Below, in pieces: positions 1 through 5,956 of a stretch of DNA of 6,693 nt. The position numbers and the translations under genes are program-made. Each line of letters starts with the position of its first letter. Within the stretch, counting starts at the first letter, position 1. The stretch is from contig JALGXY010000439.1 of the NCBI GenBank assembly GCA_029824495.1, positions 1 to 6,693 on the forward strand, in the 5' to 3' direction. The DNA comes from Fimbriimonadia bacterium (GTDB lineage: Bacteria; Armatimonadota; Fimbriimonadia; Fimbriimonadales; Fimbriimonadaceae). The notes under the pieces were generated by a model that saw only the letters and a list, made by a program, of their open reading frames with translations, was not told the DNA's origin and searched no databases.

Positions 1-398
1 CTCGACACTACTTCAGAATCGACCGACCGCAGGAACAGGGTTTGGAGTGGATCTCCCATTTCATTCGACCGAATCTCGAGGTGGCAAGTGCAATTGCCGC
101 AAACGCCCATTCGCAAGGTCGAGACCTAGATGAGGTGTTGCGGGACCTTTCGCTTGACACTCTTGTTGAAAGGGAATTGGTACTCAGCGTGATCGGTCCT
201 GATTCAAGACGTGAAATCGTCACTGGCACCCAAGGACTCAGTCATTTGGGCGTGTTGGATTTCGACGATCTCCCTGAAGATGTAAAGGTCCAGTTGATTG
301 GCGAGGCAGAGAAGGAGCTCAAGCTCCAGCGAGAGTTTGGTCAAGACACAATTGTGCCGCCTTTGGCCGCAGCTCAGACCAGGCTCGGGCACACCTGA
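1..398 (+). CDS. 3' end of an unidentified protein gene (5'-truncated)
   Basis: The reading frame is open from the first bases of the window (first full codon at 3) to a TGA at 396-398, giving about 131 residues. A TTG at 42 could be read as a start, but there is no Shine-Dalgarno sequence before it and the frame continues upstream, so this is more likely the C-terminal part of a longer gene. The visible part begins RHYFRIDRPQ and is followed by a soluble, mostly helical, acidic region (LDEVLRDL, ELVLSVIG, EAEKELKL). No transmembrane segment or recognised catalytic motif is visible. The YFRI stretch faintly recalls the C-terminal part of patatin-like phospholipases, but the active-site regions would lie outside the window, so this is only a guess. 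The gene ends 45 bases before the E2 gene on the same strand and could be the preceding gene of that operon. Confidence 0.5.
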   Translation, partial: RHYFRIDRPQEQGLEWISHFIRPNLEVASAIAANAHSQGRDLDEVLRDLSLDTLVERELVLSVIGPDSRREIVTGTQGLSHLGVLDFDDLPEDVKVQLIGEAEKELKLQREFGQDTIVPPLAAAQTRLGHT

Positions 399-425
399 GC
401 CACCTGTGCCAGAATTGAGCCTGAG

Positions 426-437
426 ACGAGCGCTCGT
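426..437. promoter_or_regulatory. 12-bp perfect palindrome just before the E2 start
   Basis: ACGAGCGCTCGT reads the same on both strands. It ends six bases before the GTG start at 444 and is followed by TTTT. With wobble pairs the symmetry extends a little further outward (GAGACGAG / CTCGTTTTC). It covers the place where a ribosome binding site for the E2 gene should be. It could be an operator half-site pair, a small hairpin that limits initiation, or chance. It is too short and loop-poor to be a convincing terminator for the upstream gene. Confidence 0.3.
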
Positions 438-443
438 TTTCTG

Positions 444-1898
444 GTGCCAAAGATGCCGCAAGAACCCCTTAAGATTCCCCAGATTGGTGAAGGCCTGCAG
501 GAGGCCCGCGTTGTTGCTTTTCTGAAGAAGCCCGGTGACTCGGTCAAACGAGACGAACCGATCTATCAGATGGAGACGGACAAGGCGGTCATGGATGTCG
601 AATCCCCATTCGAAGGAACGCTGGTTGAGTGGCTCGCCAAAGAAGACGATGTCCTCGCGATCGGCGCTGACATCGGCGTGATGGAGACGAGCTCAACAGC
701 GGCAGCAGAGCGAGCCCCCGCGCCAGCAGCTGTGGCAGGCACAGTTTCGCTCACCATCCCGTCGATCGGCGAAGGCCTGCAGGAGGCGCGAGTCGTGGCT
801 TTCCTCAAACAGCCAGGCGATGCTGTCAAGCGAGACGAGCACATCTATCAGATGGAGACCGACAAGGCGGTCATGGATGTCGAGTCCCCGTACGAAGGCA
901 CTTTGCTCGAGTGGACCGCCAAAGAGGATGACGTTCTGGCGATCGGCGCAGAAATCGGCCGGATGACCAGCTCGGATGCACCGGCAGCCACAGCAGCAAC
1001 CCCCTCGGAGGCTCCGAAAGCTGAGGTCAAATCAGATGCTCCGGCAGCGGCTGGATCAGCACGAGGAATCCCGCCAAGAACCAAGGCGTACGCAAAGAAG
1101 AAGGGCATCGCCCCAGACCAGCTCGGATCGATCCCCGCAGAGGGCTCCAAGCTGATGCCGGAAGATATCGACCGATTCCTGGCCGGTTCAGCTCCAGCGG
1201 CGACAACCAGCGACAAGTACACCGAAACAGAATTTGGAGCGCAGCAGAGGATTCTCGCCTCTCGGATGGTCCGCGGAAGCCAGCTCGTTGTGCCTGGCAC
1301 GATGACGGTCGCGATGAACTGGGAGCCGATCCACTCTCTCCGTGAGGAGATTCGCGAATCGGGCAGCGATTTCCAGCCCTCGATCTTCACGATGTTCTCG
1401 TTTGCGGCTGCCAAGGCTTGTGCGGGCTTCCCTGCTTTCCGCTCGACCCTGGTCGGCGACAGCACTGTCAGGACCTACAACCACATCCAGCTCGGCATCG
1501 CAGTCAGCCTTCCCGAAGACCGGCTGGTGATCGCGAAAGTCGAAAATGCAGACACTCTCTCTTGGAACGAATTCGCCCAACAGATGCGCGAGCAGATCAA
1601 TCAGGCCCGCGAAGGCAACGATCAGGCAGACGAGTCGGTCACGCTCAGTCTGACCAATATGCAGGCGTTCGGCATCCGCGATGCGGTCGCTGTAGTCGTC
1701 CCGCCGTCGGTCGCCACAATTTTCCTTGGCGAGACCTTTATGGGGCTCGACCAGGACGCATCTGAATTGAAGATGCAGCGCCAGGCGAACCTGGGGATCA
1801 CTTTCGACCACCGGCTCATCAACGGTGTGGGAGCAGCTGAGTTCCAGAACACGGTCAAGGCAAACGTCGAAAACATCCGGGATCTGATTCAGCAATGA
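444..1898 (+). CDS. 2-oxoacid dehydrogenase complex E2 (dihydrolipoamide acyltransferase) with two lipoyl domains
   Basis: This is the core subunit of a 2-oxoacid dehydrogenase complex: it takes the acyl group formed by E1 onto lipoyl-lysine and passes it to coenzyme A. Domains of the 484-residue protein are lipoyl 1 (about 8-81, lipoyl-lysine K47 in ETDKAVM), an Ala/Pro linker, lipoyl 2 (about 102-175, K141), a second linker, the E3-binding domain (about 208-247, IPPRTKAYAKKKGI) and the acyltransferase domain (about 258-484). The catalytic histidine is H456 in FDHRLING. N460 replaces the common Asp, as known for Azotobacter vinelandii E2p. T404 (SLTNMQAFGI) sits where Ser usually helps stabilise the transition state. 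GTG 444 is the first start codon after the in-frame stop at 396-398; ATG 453 is an alternative, and neither has a clear ribosome binding site. The neighbouring HMG-CoA lyase and biotin carrier suggest a branched-chain keto acid complex, but sequence alone does not fix the substrate. The E1 genes are not in the window. Confidence 0.93.
   Translation: MPKMPQEPLKIPQIGEGLQEARVVAFLKKPGDSVKRDEPIYQMETDKAVMDVESPFEGTLVEWLAKEDDVLAIGADIGVMETSSTAAAERAPAPAAVAGTVSLTIPSIGEGLQEARVVAFLKQPGDAVKRDEHIYQMETDKAVMDVESPYEGTLLEWTAKEDDVLAIGAEIGRMTSSDAPAATAATPSEAPKAEVKSDAPAAAGSARGIPPRTKAYAKKKGIAPDQLGSIPAEGSKLMPEDIDRFLAGSAPAATTSDKYTETEFGAQQRILASRMVRGSQLVVPGTMTVAMNWEPIHSLREEIRESGSDFQPSIFTMFSFAAAKACAGFPAFRSTLVGDSTVRTYNHIQLGIAVSLPEDRLVIAKVENADTLSWNEFAQQMREQINQAREGNDQADESVTLSLTNMQAFGIRDAVAVVVPPSVATIFLGETFMGLDQDASELKMQRQANLGITFDHRLINGVGAAEFQNTVKANVENIRDLIQQ
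474..965 (+). repeat. tandem duplicated lipoyl-domain coding units
   Basis: Two 210-base units (474-683 and 756-965), offset by 282 bases, encode the two lipoyl domains. Over residues 11-80 versus 105-174, 61 of 70 positions are identical by hand count. Most codons of the unit differ at silent third positions, but the part around the lipoylated lysine (561-607 versus 843-889) has only two differences in 47 bases. This is an intragenic duplication kept under strong protein-level constraint. Confidence 0.9.
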
Positions 1899-2602
1899 AC
1901 CGTCCGGTGATCGGCATCACCGTTCCTCCTAAGGCGGTTAAGGGCAAGTCGTATTCACACGAATACGCTGTCGCCGATCTCTATGTCCAGGCCCTTGTCG
2001 TGGCAGGAGCGTCTCCTGTGGTCATCCCAACATCGAGTGACCCAGCTTCGGTCGCGCCGCTGCTCGACGGCTGGCTGATCCCTGGCGGCAACGACTTCGA
2101 CGGCTGCCACCTGGGCGAGCCGACCCACCCGAAGGCGAACATCGAGCACCCGGAGCGGTTTCCGATGGAGCGTGCCCTGCTCGACCTGGTTGACCAGCAG
2201 ATGCCGATCCTAGGAATCTGTTACGGCAGTCAGTTTTTGACCGTCGCCAACGGCGGCAAGCTCGAACAGCATATGCCCGACCGGCTGGGCGTCGAGGAGA
2301 CACACAGCAGTGGGACGAAAACGCTGATCAGCGTAAGCCCAAATTCGCTTTTGGCTCGGTGTCTCGGTTCTGATCAGGTTGAAGGTCGATGCTATCACCA
2401 CCAGGCGGTCTTGAGACCAGCACCAGGCTATGCGATCTGCGCCACGGCTCCCGATAAAACAATCGAAGCTGTTGAATCCACGGACGGAAGCTGGATCATA
2501 GGCCTGCAGTGGCACCCGGAACGCAGCATGGAAGACCCGGTATCGCAGAGGCTGTTCAAGAACTTTGTTTCTGCCTGTCGTGAATTCAAGGAGTCGAAAT
2601 GA
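1895..2602 (+). CDS. class I glutamine amidotransferase, gamma-glutamyl-GABA hydrolase (peptidase C26) family
   Basis: The 235-residue cytoplasmic protein is a Cys-His-Glu hydrolase that would cleave a gamma-glutamyl amide bond. Family marks are visible in order: the N-terminal RPVIGITVPP strand, the oxyanion-side LIPGGNDFDG (61-70), the nucleophile elbow GICYGSQFL with C109, the NGGKLEQHMPD segment that follows it, a CYHHQAV histidine pair, and LQWHPER with catalytic H207 and E209. The usual R after the nucleophile (GICRG) is Y here. Its length is slightly below that of E. coli PuuD, the best-known relative. The ATG overlaps the E2 stop (ATGA at 1895-1898), and without a good ribosome binding site translation is probably coupled. 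Its substrate is unknown. PuuD acts in putrescine degradation, but no other putrescine gene is present and the neighbours belong to acyl-CoA metabolism. A role with gamma-glutamyl or amino-group compounds in the same catabolic route is only inference. Confidence 0.88.
   Translation: MNRPVIGITVPPKAVKGKSYSHEYAVADLYVQALVVAGASPVVIPTSSDPASVAPLLDGWLIPGGNDFDGCHLGEPTHPKANIEHPERFPMERALLDLVDQQMPILGICYGSQFLTVANGGKLEQHMPDRLGVEETHSSGTKTLISVSPNSLLARCLGSDQVEGRCYHHQAVLRPAPGYAICATAPDKTIEAVESTDGSWIIGLQWHPERSMEDPVSQRLFKNFVSACREFKESK
2588..2593 (+). promoter_or_regulatory. ribosome binding site of the biotin carrier gene
   Basis: AAGGAG lies five bases before the ATG at 2599, inside the last codons of the amidotransferase gene. 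It fixes the start of the biotin carrier and shows the 4-base ATGA overlap is real. Confidence 0.8.
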
Positions 2603-3033
2603 GACGCATCGTCAACGGAGTCGTAGCTGAGCTGACCAAGTCCAACGCCACGATCGAGCAGGTGAATGGCCGACTGCTGGTCAAATCAGCTGATGGCACA
2701 AACAGCGCGGCAGTCGTTCGAAAGGGCGATCGCGTCTATGTCTCCTATCGTGGCCGAATCTTCGAGATCGACCCGATCCGGCACGGAAGCGACGCAGCGG
2801 GCACGGCAGCCAACGAAGAACGGGCCCACATGCCGGGTCAGGTGATCAAGATTTCAGCTTCAGTGGGCGACCAGGTTCAGCCTGGAGATCCGATCCTCGT
2901 GCTCGAGGCGATGAAGATGCAGCAGGAGATAGCTGCCCCCCTCGCCGGCAGAGTAGCTGAACTGCCAGTCACCGTCGGTGATCAAGTGTCCGAAGGCGAC
3001 CTGCTGGTTCGCATCGACGCGGAGGAAGAATGA
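2599..3033 (+). CDS. free-standing biotin carboxyl carrier protein of an acyl-CoA carboxylase
   Basis: The 144-residue protein carries the biotin that shuttles carboxyl groups between the biotin carboxylase and carboxyltransferase of a biotin-dependent carboxylase. Residues about 76-141 form the biotinyl domain: HMPGQVIK, two GDxVxxGD turns, and the site EAMKMQ with biotin-lysine K106. EAMKM distinguishes it from the lipoyl motif ETDKA of the E2 upstream. The N-terminal 65 residues (including VYVSYRGRIFEID) resemble the beta-rich segment that precedes the biotinyl domain in alpha subunits of methylcrotonyl-CoA and propionyl-CoA carboxylases, so the gene looks like the C-terminal piece of such a subunit encoded separately. 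Its position directly before HMG-CoA lyase favours 3-methylcrotonyl-CoA carboxylase. An acetyl- or propionyl-CoA carboxylase or an oxaloacetate decarboxylase cannot be excluded. The carboxylase and transferase genes are not in the window. Confidence 0.88.
   Translation: MRRIVNGVVAELTKSNATIEQVNGRLLVKSADGTNSAAVVRKGDRVYVSYRGRIFEIDPIRHGSDAAGTAANEERAHMPGQVIKISASVGDQVQPGDPILVLEAMKMQQEIAAPLAGRVAELPVTVGDQVSEGDLLVRIDAEEE
3021..3025 (+). promoter_or_regulatory. ribosome binding site of the HMG-CoA lyase gene
   Basis: GGAGG, four bases before the ATG at 3030, is formed by the Glu codons at the end of the biotin carrier gene. It supports the coupled ATGA start. Confidence 0.75.
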
Positions 3034-3914
3034 TCCGGATCGTTGAGGTCGGACCGAGAGACGGCCTCCAAAACGAGCCAACATCGATTCCCACCAGGGT
3101 CAAATCTCAGTTTATCGCTGACTTGGCAGAGGTTGGGCTGAAGGAGATTGAGGCGACCAGTTTTGTCCATCCCAAGGCAGTTCCGCAGCTTGCCGACGCG
3201 GACGATCTCTGGCCGATGCTCAGCGGAGCAAAGTTCAGCGCGCTGGTGCCAAACTCGCGCGGCCTCGACCGGGCTCGCGCCCTCGGGGTTGACCGGATCG
3301 CAGTCTTTACAGCCGCCAGTTCTGCCTTTACCGAGAAGAACATACGGATGACCATCGACGAGTCTCTCGCCGTCTTCAAAGAGGTCATCGACCAATTCCA
3401 CGAGTCTCAACCTAACGGCTGGGTGCGCGGCTACCTCAGCACTGTTTTTGAGTGCCCGTATGCGGGACCCGTCTCGCCCGAACAGGTGAAATCGGTCACC
3501 GAAAGTCTGTTTGAAATGGGGGTTGATGAGGTCAGTCTCGGCGACACGATCGGTGTCGGATCGCCCAAGGATGTCGCGGCTGTTCACCAGGCTGTCCGGG
3601 GGTTCGACCAGGGCAAGATTGCGTGGCATTTCCACGACACGCGCGGCACAGCGATCGCCAACACAGCCAAAGCGCTCGAGCTCGGCTATACGATTTTTGA
3701 TGCCAGCGCTGGCGGATTGGGCGGCTGCCCATACGCCCCGGGTGCGGGAGGAAACCTGGCCACAGAAGACCTGGTCTACTTCCTCGAACGCGAAGGCATA
3801 GAGACCGGCATTGACCTCAAGATGCTCGCGCAGGCGTCTCTTCCGATTCTGGAAGCGCTGGGGCGGCCTGCTCAATCGAAGGCTCAGTTGGCGGTTCTGG
3901 CGGCACATAAGTGA
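3030..3914 (+). CDS. hydroxymethylglutaryl-CoA lyase
   Basis: This is a TIM-barrel, divalent-metal-dependent lyase that splits 3-hydroxy-3-methylglutaryl-CoA into acetyl-CoA and acetoacetate, the last step of leucine degradation. The 294-residue length is normal for bacterial enzymes. Diagnostic motifs are VEVGPRDGLQNE (R10 and D11, catalytic/metal), EATSFVHPKAVPQLADA (E41), LSTVFECPYAG, the metal-binding HFHDTRG (H200, H202), and the signature GLGGCPYAPGAGGNLATED with C233, the active-site loop cysteine. The isopropylmalate/homocitrate synthase relatives lack this cysteine signature, so the assignment is firm. The ATG overlaps the stop of the biotin carrier gene and has a good GGAGG site. 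Methylglutaconyl-CoA hydratase, needed between the carboxylase and this enzyme, is not seen here. The last 98 bases overlap the opposite-strand membrane protein gene. No terminator is visible after the stop, which lies inside that gene. Confidence 0.96.
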   Translation: MIRIVEVGPRDGLQNEPTSIPTRVKSQFIADLAEVGLKEIEATSFVHPKAVPQLADADDLWPMLSGAKFSALVPNSRGLDRARALGVDRIAVFTAASSAFTEKNIRMTIDESLAVFKEVIDQFHESQPNGWVRGYLSTVFECPYAGPVSPEQVKSVTESLFEMGVDEVSLGDTIGVGSPKDVAAVHQAVRGFDQGKIAWHFHDTRGTAIANTAKALELGYTIFDASAGGLGGCPYAPGAGGNLATEDLVYFLEREGIETGIDLKMLAQASLPILEALGRPAQSKAQLAVLAAHK

Positions 3915-4770
3915 TCGCCCGGTAGATGCCGTAACCGGCCAGCCCAGCGGCCAACACAGTAACGCCCCACACCGCCTGCTTCTCTTCTTTGTTCAGCTCA
4001 AACTGTCGGCGATTGACCAGCAGCACTGTCAGCCCAATTGGCACGAGCGCCGGCAGAGGCATCCTGGCGATCAAGACCAGCAGAAGGTAGCCGATGAGGA
4101 CAGGCGTCATCCACAAAGCTGTCTTCTTGGCCCTCAGATTGAATCTGAACAGCACAAAGAAGAAGGTCATGCCGAAGATCAGATCAGCCGGACCGACATA
4201 CACCAGAACGCTGGTGCGCGGCTGGTTCTCATCGACATCCTCAGGATCATCGGCTTGGACATCCGGCACCTGCATCGCCACCGACTGAAAAATCTGCGGC
4301 TGAACCTTCAGAACCTTCGATGTGAGCGAGGCGGGATTAAACACGAGCCAGCAGTCGAACCCGACAAGAAAGATGGCGACCGGAATGATCAGGTTCTTGT
4401 CTTTGATCACATAGCCGACCAAGGCTCCCAATCCGGTACACCAGGTGAGGAGTCCAGCCTGCGCCAAGGCGTCAGCCACGACAGCCAGCCAGCCGACTCC
4501 GCCCAAAAATCGTGAGGTGAGGCCGAGCGCGACATGCGCCAGAACACCGGCTCCCAACAAGAGCCAGGCCTGCTTGACTTTGGGTTCGCCATTTGCAGCC
4601 GCAAACAGCGCCAAAAACGGCACGGCGATGAAGATCACCGCATTGATCGTCGATACGAAAGGCGGGAGTTCAACAGCAGCCAGAACCAGCCGAATCAGCG
4701 TGAGTGCAGCAGTGCACGCCCAGAAGATTCGCCAAGCGGTTCGAGATTCAAACGGCCGAGACTGGCTCAT
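3817..4770 (-). CDS. polytopic membrane protein, candidate presenilin-like (GxGD) intramembrane aspartyl protease
   Basis: The 317-residue protein has about nine predicted membrane segments (near 12-33, 38-59, 67-88, 93-121, 127-144, 189-210, 218-236, 240-253 and 266-289) and a Pro/Glu-rich tail. No family is obvious at first sight, but three presenilin/SPP marks occur in order: VGFDCWLVFNP (D139; compare YDLVAVLCP of human presenilin 1), an acidic loop of about 45 residues, VGPADLIFG (D196; compare LGLGDFIF), and MPLPALVPIG (PAL 240-242; compare KALPALPIS). The spacing D196 to PAL, 44 residues, is close to that of presenilin 1 (D385 to 433). Departures are F for Y, A for the last G of GxGD, one helix fewer before the first Asp, and one extra helix after PAL. 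The start ATG at 4768-4770 lies within the end of the glycosyltransferase gene (23-base overlap), with a GAGG about 10 bases upstream. Without a profile search it could still be an unrelated membrane protein. Confidence 0.6.
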   Translation of the reverse strand: MSQSRPFESRTAWRIFWACTAALTLIRLVLAAVELPPFVSTINAVIFIAVPFLALFAAANGEPKVKQAWLLLGAGVLAHVALGLTSRFLGGVGWLAVVADALAQAGLLTWCTGLGALVGYVIKDKNLIIPVAIFLVGFDCWLVFNPASLTSKVLKVQPQIFQSVAMQVPDVQADDPEDVDENQPRTSVLVYVGPADLIFGMTFFFVLFRFNLRAKKTALWMTPVLIGYLLLVLIARMPLPALVPIGLTVLLVNRRQFELNKEEKQAVWGVTVLAAGLAGYGIYRAITYVPPEPPTEPSIEQAAPALPESEETPARAS

Positions 4771-5956
4771 GAAGTTTTGACCTCAGGACCTGAATGTAGA
4801 CATACAGTATTCGGTCGATCATCCGATCGATGGAGTATTCATCAGCAGTCACTCTCGCGCCCTTCGACAGCCGTTCGCGCAGATCAGGATCTTCAAGGAC
4901 ATGAATCAGAGCATCTGCCAAGACATGCTCGCTCGCATCGAGAATCAGACCACTGTCGCCATCATCCACAGCGTGCTGCGCCCCTCCACCTCGAGCAATG
5001 AGCGCTGGGAGACCGTGCGACATCGCCTCGATGATCACCAGCCCCTGCGTCTCTGTTGTCGATGAGAATGCGAACACATCTGCGGCCGCATAGTAAGGCG
5101 CCACCTCTGAAGGATGCACCGCGCCAATAAAATGGACCTTCGGCGAGATGCCTAGGTTGTGGCTCAATTCCTCCAGCTCTTCTCGGGCCGGGCCGTCGCC
5201 CACGATGACAAGTTCTGCATGGGGCCTCGCCTCTGCAACAAACGCAAATGCGCGAATTGTTCTGTCGACGGACTTCTCATGCGACAGCCGACCCACCGTA
5301 ACGATGATCTCCGAGTCCATCTTGAGGCCAAGCTTGGTTCGACTCTCCGCGCGGTCAAGAGGAGTCGGCACAGGGACTCCGGTCGGGATCACAGAAGCAT
5401 CCTGGTGAACGTTGTGGCTGCGCAGCCATCTCAGCGACGCGTCGCTCGGTGTGATGATGTGATCGACGTCTTCGTAGTACCGCTCCGTGTGCGCGCGAAT
5501 CCACTTTCGAACCTGATCTTCTGGCAGCAGCGGCGCATAGTGAGCGTATTCGTCGTAGTGCGTGTGATACGTGCTGACAACGGGCACGCCAGCAGACTTC
5601 GCCCAGCGCTTGCCCATGTAGCCGACGGTGAATGGTGTGTGCGTGTGGACAAGGTCAAAATTGATCTTGTCGAACTCTGCGCGGCATTTGATGAACGGCG
5701 GAATCGCAAGCGGATAATCTTTCGAGGCCGGAGTCATTACACCGAAGAATCGGTGCTCAAACTCGACACTCTCGTTTCGATTGGGATAGCCCGTTGCAAA
5801 CAGGTGAACCTCATGGCCGCGCGCCCGCAGTCCATCGGTCAGCGCCTGAATACTGACGCTGACGCCGTTGATAATCGGCGGAGCGCTGTCAGAAAAAATT
5901 GCCAGCCGCAAAGGCCGATCAAACTCAGCCCTGTTCAGGGTGCCGTCCATGCTCAT
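4748..5956 (-). CDS. GT4-family glycosyltransferase, diacylglycerol glucosyltransferase-like
   Basis: This is a retaining GT-B glycosyltransferase that transfers a sugar from a nucleotide-sugar donor. Numbering is from the ATG at 5956 (402 residues). The N-terminal Rossmann domain has the acceptor-side glycine loop (PPIINGVSVS, 26-35), HTHTPFTVG (104 onward) and TYHTHYDEYAHY (129-140). The C-terminal donor domain has GRLSHEK (222-228, phosphate-binding R and K), VGDGP (252-256) and the EX7E pair E302/E310 in ETQGLVIIE. The HTHTPF and YHTHYDEY segments are typical of 1,2-diacylglycerol 3-glucosyltransferases and related mannosyltransferases, so a membrane-associated role in glycolipid synthesis is likely; acceptor and sugar are not proven. 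The start could be TTG 5962, ATG 5956 or ATG 5950. ATG 5956 is preferred for the weak GAAG seven bases upstream. The gene overlaps the helix-turn-helix gene before it and the membrane protein gene after it. Confidence 0.9.
   Translation of the reverse strand: MSMDGTLNRAEFDRPLRLAIFSDSAPPIINGVSVSIQALTDGLRARGHEVHLFATGYPNRNESVEFEHRFFGVMTPASKDYPLAIPPFIKCRAEFDKINFDLVHTHTPFTVGYMGKRWAKSAGVPVVSTYHTHYDEYAHYAPLLPEDQVRKWIRAHTERYYEDVDHIITPSDASLRWLRSHNVHQDASVIPTGVPVPTPLDRAESRTKLGLKMDSEIIVTVGRLSHEKSVDRTIRAFAFVAEARPHAELVIVGDGPAREELEELSHNLGISPKVHFIGAVHPSEVAPYYAAADVFAFSSTTETQGLVIIEAMSHGLPALIARGGGAQHAVDDGDSGLILDASEHVLADALIHVLEDPDLRERLSKGARVTADEYSIDRMIDRILYVYIQVLRSKLHEPVSAV

Noticed and set aside
396..446. Possible UGA readthrough joining the first gene to E2, since both are in the same frame
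   Set aside because: Fifteen unconserved-looking codons separate the stop from the GTG, there is no selenocysteine-type element visible, and E2 proteins normally begin at the lipoyl domain. Same frame is a one-in-three chance.
1806..1826. Asn460 in DHRLING taken as a sign of a dead acyltransferase
   Set aside because: Asn at this position is known in the active Azotobacter vinelandii E2p, and the catalytic His is intact.
1188..1895. Open frame of 235 codons on the minus strand opposite the E2 catalytic domain
   Set aside because: It is antisense to a well-supported gene; the product is a charged, motif-less sequence.
2982..3908. Open frame of 308 codons on the minus strand opposite HMG-CoA lyase
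   Set aside because: It is antisense to a firmly identified enzyme, its composition is Arg/Asp/Leu-rich as expected from the mirrored codon pattern, and it has no recognisable domain.
3908..3960. Search for a bidirectional terminator after HMG-CoA lyase
   Set aside because: No GC-rich stem with a T-run is visible, and the sequence is coding for the opposite-strand membrane protein.
4815..4835. Inverted repeat built on TCGATC/GATCGA
   Set aside because: It lies inside the GT4 coding region and follows from the repeated IDR codons in SIDRMIDRI; nothing suggests an independent site.
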